Assembly: GCF_000003815.2 (NCBI RefSeq)
Contig: NC_049987.1
Location: 11,740,778 to 11,804,777, forward strand
Length of the DNA: 64,000 nucleotides
Source of the DNA: Branchiostoma floridae
Taxonomy: Eukaryota > Chordata > Leptocardii > Amphioxiformes > Branchiostomatidae
Reading direction: 5' to 3'
Part shown: piece after piece, positions 59,093-64,000 of the stretch
Layout: each line of letters opens with the position of its first letter
Position numbering within the stretch: position 1 is the stretch's first letter
Notes under the pieces: model-generated
The model's input: the letters and a program-made list of their open reading frames with translations, nothing else
Told to the model about the DNA's origin: nothing
The model's database searches: none
Program-made: the position numbers and the translations under genes

Positions 59093-59098
59093 AATAAA
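59093..59098 (+). terminator. Candidate polyadenylation signal of MFI-like gene
   Basis: AATAAA in ATAATAAAGG about 855 nt after the stop. An earlier AATAAA at 58544-58549, just after the minisatellite, is an alternative proximal signal. Confidence 0.5.
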
Positions 59099-61591
59099 GG
59101 CTGTGTCTCGTTTTTTTAGCTCTTAAAAGGTCAGGTTTTTAGCTGACATATAGGGTTTTAGGCATTGCTTCTTTTCTGTTTTTATAAAATCAACCAATGT
59201 GAAGTTTCTAGAAATTTCTAGCAGTTTGTGAACTGCATGTGTTAGGAAGCAACACTTTCCTGTAAATAAAATCATGTCCGAAGACATTTAACATTTTAAA
59301 CCTAGAACAAAAATATGAAGCATAGTTCCATCCGTCTAAATGGAATGACCAATCCAAGAGTGGCAACGCAATCTTTGCTGCAACTCCCGCAGAAGAAAGT
59401 TATGTCGTGTGGTGGTCTTGCCTTTTATGCTGCAGTACTAATAGTGATTAATAGAGGTCGCTTTTGATCCATACGACCGAAGCTGAATGCTCGCTACAAA
59501 ATGTCATAACGTACTGTAGTAATCGGCACTATTCCTCGATGGTCGTTGGTTACCAAAACAACAACAGGACAGGGCAAGATCGATTCATATTCTGCAGTGC
59601 TGGTAAGAAAACACAGATGTCGCTATGATACGGTATTACTGCTCGCAACCCAACTTATGTTGGGGAAGCTAGAGTGCTAGAATACGCCACATGCAATGCA
59701 TCCTATTCCGTGGCTATTACTGGCAATAACGTTACAGCCAGATTTTTAGAGCAAATTTTGCATTTCTTTGTCGTCATTGTGTTCTACGTAGTTACGTGTG
59801 GTTTAGGTGCAAAATGAAAACTACTCACATAGCAACAACTAGAAAGGCCGACATTTGCTTGGGTGCAAATACAGCATATTTCAGCCATACCCATTCCCAC
59901 GCAACATTGGACTGTTCCAAGTCACCCCTGCGCAAAAATGCAATATTTAATGTAAGTTATCCCCAAAAGAGAACTAATATTGTGAATTGATTCCATGTCA
60001 AAACAGAGCTTGCCCAATATGCCCCGGGCCCATATGGAAGAATATAATCTTCCACAGGAGCGCCTATGCATAACTGATTGGTTTTTAGAATTGCGGCAGC
60101 TCCTATTTTTCCGAGAGTGAAAAAAAAACGCATCTTCCATTCAGAAGATTTTCGTCATGAAATTACATGACGCCATTCAACAATTTCCACTTCGATAACT
60201 AGGTCTAAGTACCGTCATAATCTCCTTGTGATGTGGGTGCATTTATTATTGCAGTGAACTTTTTTTTAAGCAAGTAGGGCATACGTTTTAATAATTGTCA
60301 GGTGCAGGTACTGTGTAGTAGGAGTGTTGTTGTTTTTTTTCAAGCTAAAAACTTCAATCTTCTTCTTGTTTTGTATGAGCCATTACATAAACGGAGACGT
60401 CTCGAAATTTTACAAGAATTTTACCACCCTGTCGCTTCATTTCTTTTCTGAAAAATCCCAGGACGAACAAGTTAACTTGATTTGGCTTTATCTATATATT
60501 TCATTTTCCTTCGAATTCTTTGTTAAGTATATGCCCCTGCATACCACTGTTAAATTGTTTTACTTTGTATGCAATCAGCCATCGGACGTAATCTTGTCTG
60601 AGTGTTATAATTTCCTGCTCGTAGCGTGCGAGACCTGGAGGATAGGTGTTTCTACTTTGTTCGGGGGTTTCTTTTCGGAGGTCAGTGGTGATACTCTGGT
60701 ATTGAGAGTGTTTTATTGGGCTCAAACTCTGGCAGTTTAAAGTTACTTACAATTTGAATGTACAAAGTTTACGTCAAAAAAGAACAACAACAACACTAGA
60801 AGTACCTACATTTGTTCGGGGAAAAATACATGCATTCTCGCCACTGTCAAACTTACGTATCAAAACTAAACGCAAGCCGTCCAATTTTCCCTGTCCAAAT
60901 CTGCCGAAAATGATTGATAGTGCCATGCGGAATGTTGGTAAATTCATCGACACTAACGTTCAATGCACGCGTACCGTCCGCTACCGCTCAAATGACCCTG
61001 TCTGAACTCCAAATCCTCGCAAACTACAATTTCAAACCCGGCAAAGGGGACCATATGGCCACTGTAAGGCTGTAATATGCATCTGTTTGTGTATATACGG
61101 GATTGCAAGGCCCCGCTTATGAATATTAACTAGCATTCGCCTTTCTCGTCGCTGATTGGCTGGCGTCCATAAAGTAATTATCTCTCGCTCTCCCCAGACC
61201 GCTGGCACCTGGCACGTGTGGGCTCTGGGGTCACTGGAGTTCACGGCAGGAAGCCGAAAGAAAACCAATTTCCCCTCAGAAAAGCGCTGAAATTAAGCAT
61301 TTTAAAGTAGTTTATGCCCAAAATTTTACTTGGATCATTTTACCAACTATCTAATGCCTATCTACACCAAATTTAAGGTCATTCCATTGTAATTCAAGGG
61401 AACAGGGGGCCACAATATACCGTTTTGGTCAAAACATGACCTTTAAACTTCAATAAAATCATTTTAGAGGCAGATATAAAAAAAAATGAGAAAACAGCAC
61501 CTCGGTATTGACCCACTCTACCCTTGTGCCAAATTCCAGGTCATTCGGTCACGGAACGACGGAGATGAATCGCTTTGAAGATTTGACAGGA

Positions 61592-61619
61592 GAAAGAAAG
61601 AAAGAAAGAAAGAAAGAAA
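61592..61619 (+). repeat. (GAAA)n microsatellite, tail-like
   Basis: Seven or so GAAA units after a stretch (about 61260-61590) that reads like noncoding TE 3' sequence. The position suggests the tail of a truncated retroelement, but I could not identify the family. Confidence 0.65.
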
Positions 61620-61633
61620 CATTACGAATACAA

Positions 61634-61672
61634 TATATTTCACCATACCATATATGGTATGGCTGAAATATA
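61634..61672. repeat. Long near-perfect palindrome
   Basis: Core CCATACCATATATGGTATGG (61643-61662) is a perfect 20-bp palindrome. It extends outward on both sides by nine more pairs (TATATTTCA / TGAAATATA) with a single unpaired C at 61663. Function unknown; could be a transposon end or cruciform-prone site. Confidence 0.85.
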
Positions 61673-61734
61673 ATTATCTACAAAGAAATTATGGTTTCAG
61701 TGTCCTCGAAATTACAGGTAATCGGTGATTTAAT

Positions 61735-61805
61735 GAAGGAGAATGAAGACCTTTATTGTACATACTAGTATATTCCCACTGGATTAAGTACAGGTCGCAA
61801 CAACA
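61735..61805 (-). repeat. Inverted copy of the retroelement 3'-end repeat
   Basis: Minus-strand reading gives GTTGCGACCTGTACTTAATC ... ACAATAAAGGTCTTCATTC, matching the copy at about 39145-39232. The two copies differ in the middle, as expected of an older family. Confidence 0.55.
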
Positions 61806-64000
61806 TGATAGTTTACAAATACATTAAATATTTACCATGTCAACTAACACAAGAATCATATTCTACTAGTATACTTAAAGTGAATTTTGACACTTATTCT
61901 ATGCAACTTCTGTCTTTTTGGCTTTGTTCAAGCCATTTTACACGTCCTTTCAAGGACGTCCTTGGTCCTTTTAATGCAAACAGGTCAACATGAAGAAATG
62001 CGTTTACAAAACAACACAAACTAATTAACTACTAAAATCGGCCAAGTCAGACTCAAAAAGGTTCAATCTTATTAACTGCGTAAGGTACAAATCCATTTAG
62101 GCACAGTACTAGTATACTGTTCAAGTTCAAAAGAAGAATCAAATTTGGGGACCTCTTTAGCCGCACTGGCCACGCGTATACGTGGTCGCTGCATGAACAT
62201 TTGAGAAATTAAAATAGGCTTAAACTTTTGAATAGATTTTTTCACAAAGTTTGTTAAATACATGTTCAGCAGTTATTGTTACTTTCAATTGTTTTGCACA
62301 CTGAGTCATATCTATTTTGCAATAGTTCTGTAGGGGGTTCTCAATGCCAACATTACCAGTATACTCAAAAGTCAACAATCCAAGACATTTTGAAGCGTTC
62401 TGTATGTCCTTATCTATATGGCAGTGAAATACATTGGATTGTTCCTTTGTAACTGTGTGGTGCATGGTAAAACTATTAAATCATGTATGACTTGGACTCC
62501 ATCCAGAACAAGTCCTCCGTTAACCATCAATAATCATAATAATTCGATTTCTTCGCAGTAGCATGAACATGCATCCATACAGGCTACGGGCAAAAGTAGA
62601 CAAAAAACATGCATCTAAAAGATTTGTTGTGTGAGGAAATAGTGTAACATAAAGTGAAAAGGATACGACTTAAGACTTACAACGTCCTCGACTAAGACCA
62701 AGCAAGGAAAATTAATAAAAGTAACATTACCCAGCCCTAGGTCTTCGTTCCAGCACCAAGTTTTCTTCGTCTGTAGTACACAGATATTCAGTATGAGGGC
62801 GCTCGTTTCTTTTGCTTTCCGCACGGTTCAGTTAGATTGAGAATGTGTGCATCTTTGTCACTGAAGCGATTCTTTTGGAGATTAGAAATGTCTCTATTCA
62901 TTTTTAACAGCCTTCTGGAGTTATGCAAGAGTAAACTTACAAGCTCTCGACACTTAGAGACTGCCTAGTTGAATTGACAATTATAGCGTTTCTCATTTGC
63001 TTTGTGAAACTCGTATTTATATCAGGTCATATCAGAAAAAGAAGTCAAACCTAATACGTTGTAATTCTAAGAATCAGCATTTAGACTAGACAGTCACAAT
63101 TTATATTGTTCAACTGCATAGTTCGGCTTTTTCTTGTTCCCTGCAATTAGCCGTTGGGTATTAGAATTTATAATAATCTTATAACTATCATCTAATTAGC
63201 GATGTGATAGTCTTATTCTAAAATACACCAAATTCACAGATATTGTGGGAATTTTACTTGTGAATATATCTTACAGTTAAGTTACACGTTTTTTCGCCTA
63301 CACATACGTGGGCATGTGCGTAGTCAAAATATGGTTTCTTCGAATTTCATATTCGACAGAAATTGTTTAATTTGTTTATTTGCCAATCTCTTCATTTCCA
63401 GGTCATCTTTGTGTTGAAATAATCCATGGAAAAAAATTACCAATTCGTATCAACATTTTTGTACAAGTAAGCTAAATTTAATTCCCACCCCTACCCCATG
63501 GAAACGTTTACTAGAATTGTCAGAAATCCTTGAACTGAGGACCTGTTCCCCCCGCGTTCCACGGCAATTATCGCGATGGAATCGTCCAATTTCTGGGCGC
63601 CCTTGTTATCAATCACGTGTGGGCAAATGTTTCAAGGGGAAAAAGAAACTTCAACAAAATTACTCCCCGTAAATACGAAAAGTTTGCATGATTCTCAGGA
63701 TGCATGAAATGTTGTCGTCTCCTGTGATATTTTACCATGTGGAAAAGTGTCTCCATGAATTATTTCATCTCGCCTAGAAAATACGCTGCCAACGCGATGT
63801 TTTGAAACGGAGCGAGCGATGGGGCCCAGAATGGTTTGTGCAACAGACTTTGTAGGACAAAGGGGCACCAGCGATATTTTTCTTCTCTGAACCGTAAAAA
63901 CAAAAATTAACCAAGGATAGTACAAAGGTTAGGTGGCTAGTTCGCCTAGGAGTGGGGGAAAATTACGAATAGAATTGTTTGGTGGAGTTTTAGCTCCTGA

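Larger units (their letters stand above)
59300..64000. other. Terminal spacer, no supported gene
   Basis: No open frame here has splice context, conserved motifs or plausible composition. Notable items are the (GAAA)n tail and palindrome near 61592-61672 and the inverted retroelement 3' end at about 61735-61805. A neighbouring gene beyond 64000 may have regulatory sequence here. Confidence 0.45.

Noticed and set aside
60324-60740. 138-codon plus frame, Phe-rich
   Set aside because: AT-rich, no recognisable domain, no splice support; looks like chance in noncoding sequence.

Overview
This is eukaryotic chordate-type DNA: spliced genes with GT-AG introns, many small exons, and TE-rich introns and spacers. 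I infer an amphioxus (Branchiostoma-like) genome. The basis is gene content (a membrane short-chain collagen C4-like gene, a NACHT-WD gene, two ENPP4/5-like genes, a C11orf65/MFI orthologue) plus tRNA-derived SINEs and L1/Tx1-like LINEs. The species call is inference. There is no sign of operons, phage or CRISPR.

Layout: (1) 1079-5656 (+) encodes a type II transmembrane short-chain collagen with a furin-like site; a 16-bp minisatellite fills one intron. (2) 5657-11791 is a gene-poor spacer. (3) 11792-27622 (+) is a 33-exon NACHT/WD-repeat gene (NWD1/NWD2-like). I joined all exons and the frame closes at 1642 codons plus stop. (4) 27.8-31.2 kb holds a palindromic mariner-derived element and a MITE. 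(5) 31228-38327 (-) is ENPP-A, an apparently intact type I membrane ectophosphodiesterase. (6) 40302-46282 is a nested TE stack: hAT-like termini, then a tRNA-SINE, then a nearly complete L1/Tx1-like LINE with ORF1 and ORF2 open. (7) 46715-49037 (-) is ENPP-B, a paralogue with an 8-bp frameshifting insertion at the end of exon 2 and a Lys-to-stop change that removes the membrane anchor. (8) 49812-59098 (+) is a C11orf65/MFI-like IQ-motif gene, divergent from ENPP-B, crossed by one 100-N assembly gap. (9) 59.1-64 kb has no gene I can support, only repeats.

The genes are independent loci, not a pathway. The two ENPP genes are a tandem duplicate pair separated by the TE stack, with patchy near-identity that suggests gene conversion. 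The strongest leads are the ENPP-B lesions and possible splice rescue, the nested TE block, TE or repeat copies next to splice sites (ENPP-A exon 3, NWD exon 27, collagen exon 3), a collagen exon with an in-frame stop, and the enlarged N-terminus of the MFI-like protein. I found no convincing wholly novel system.
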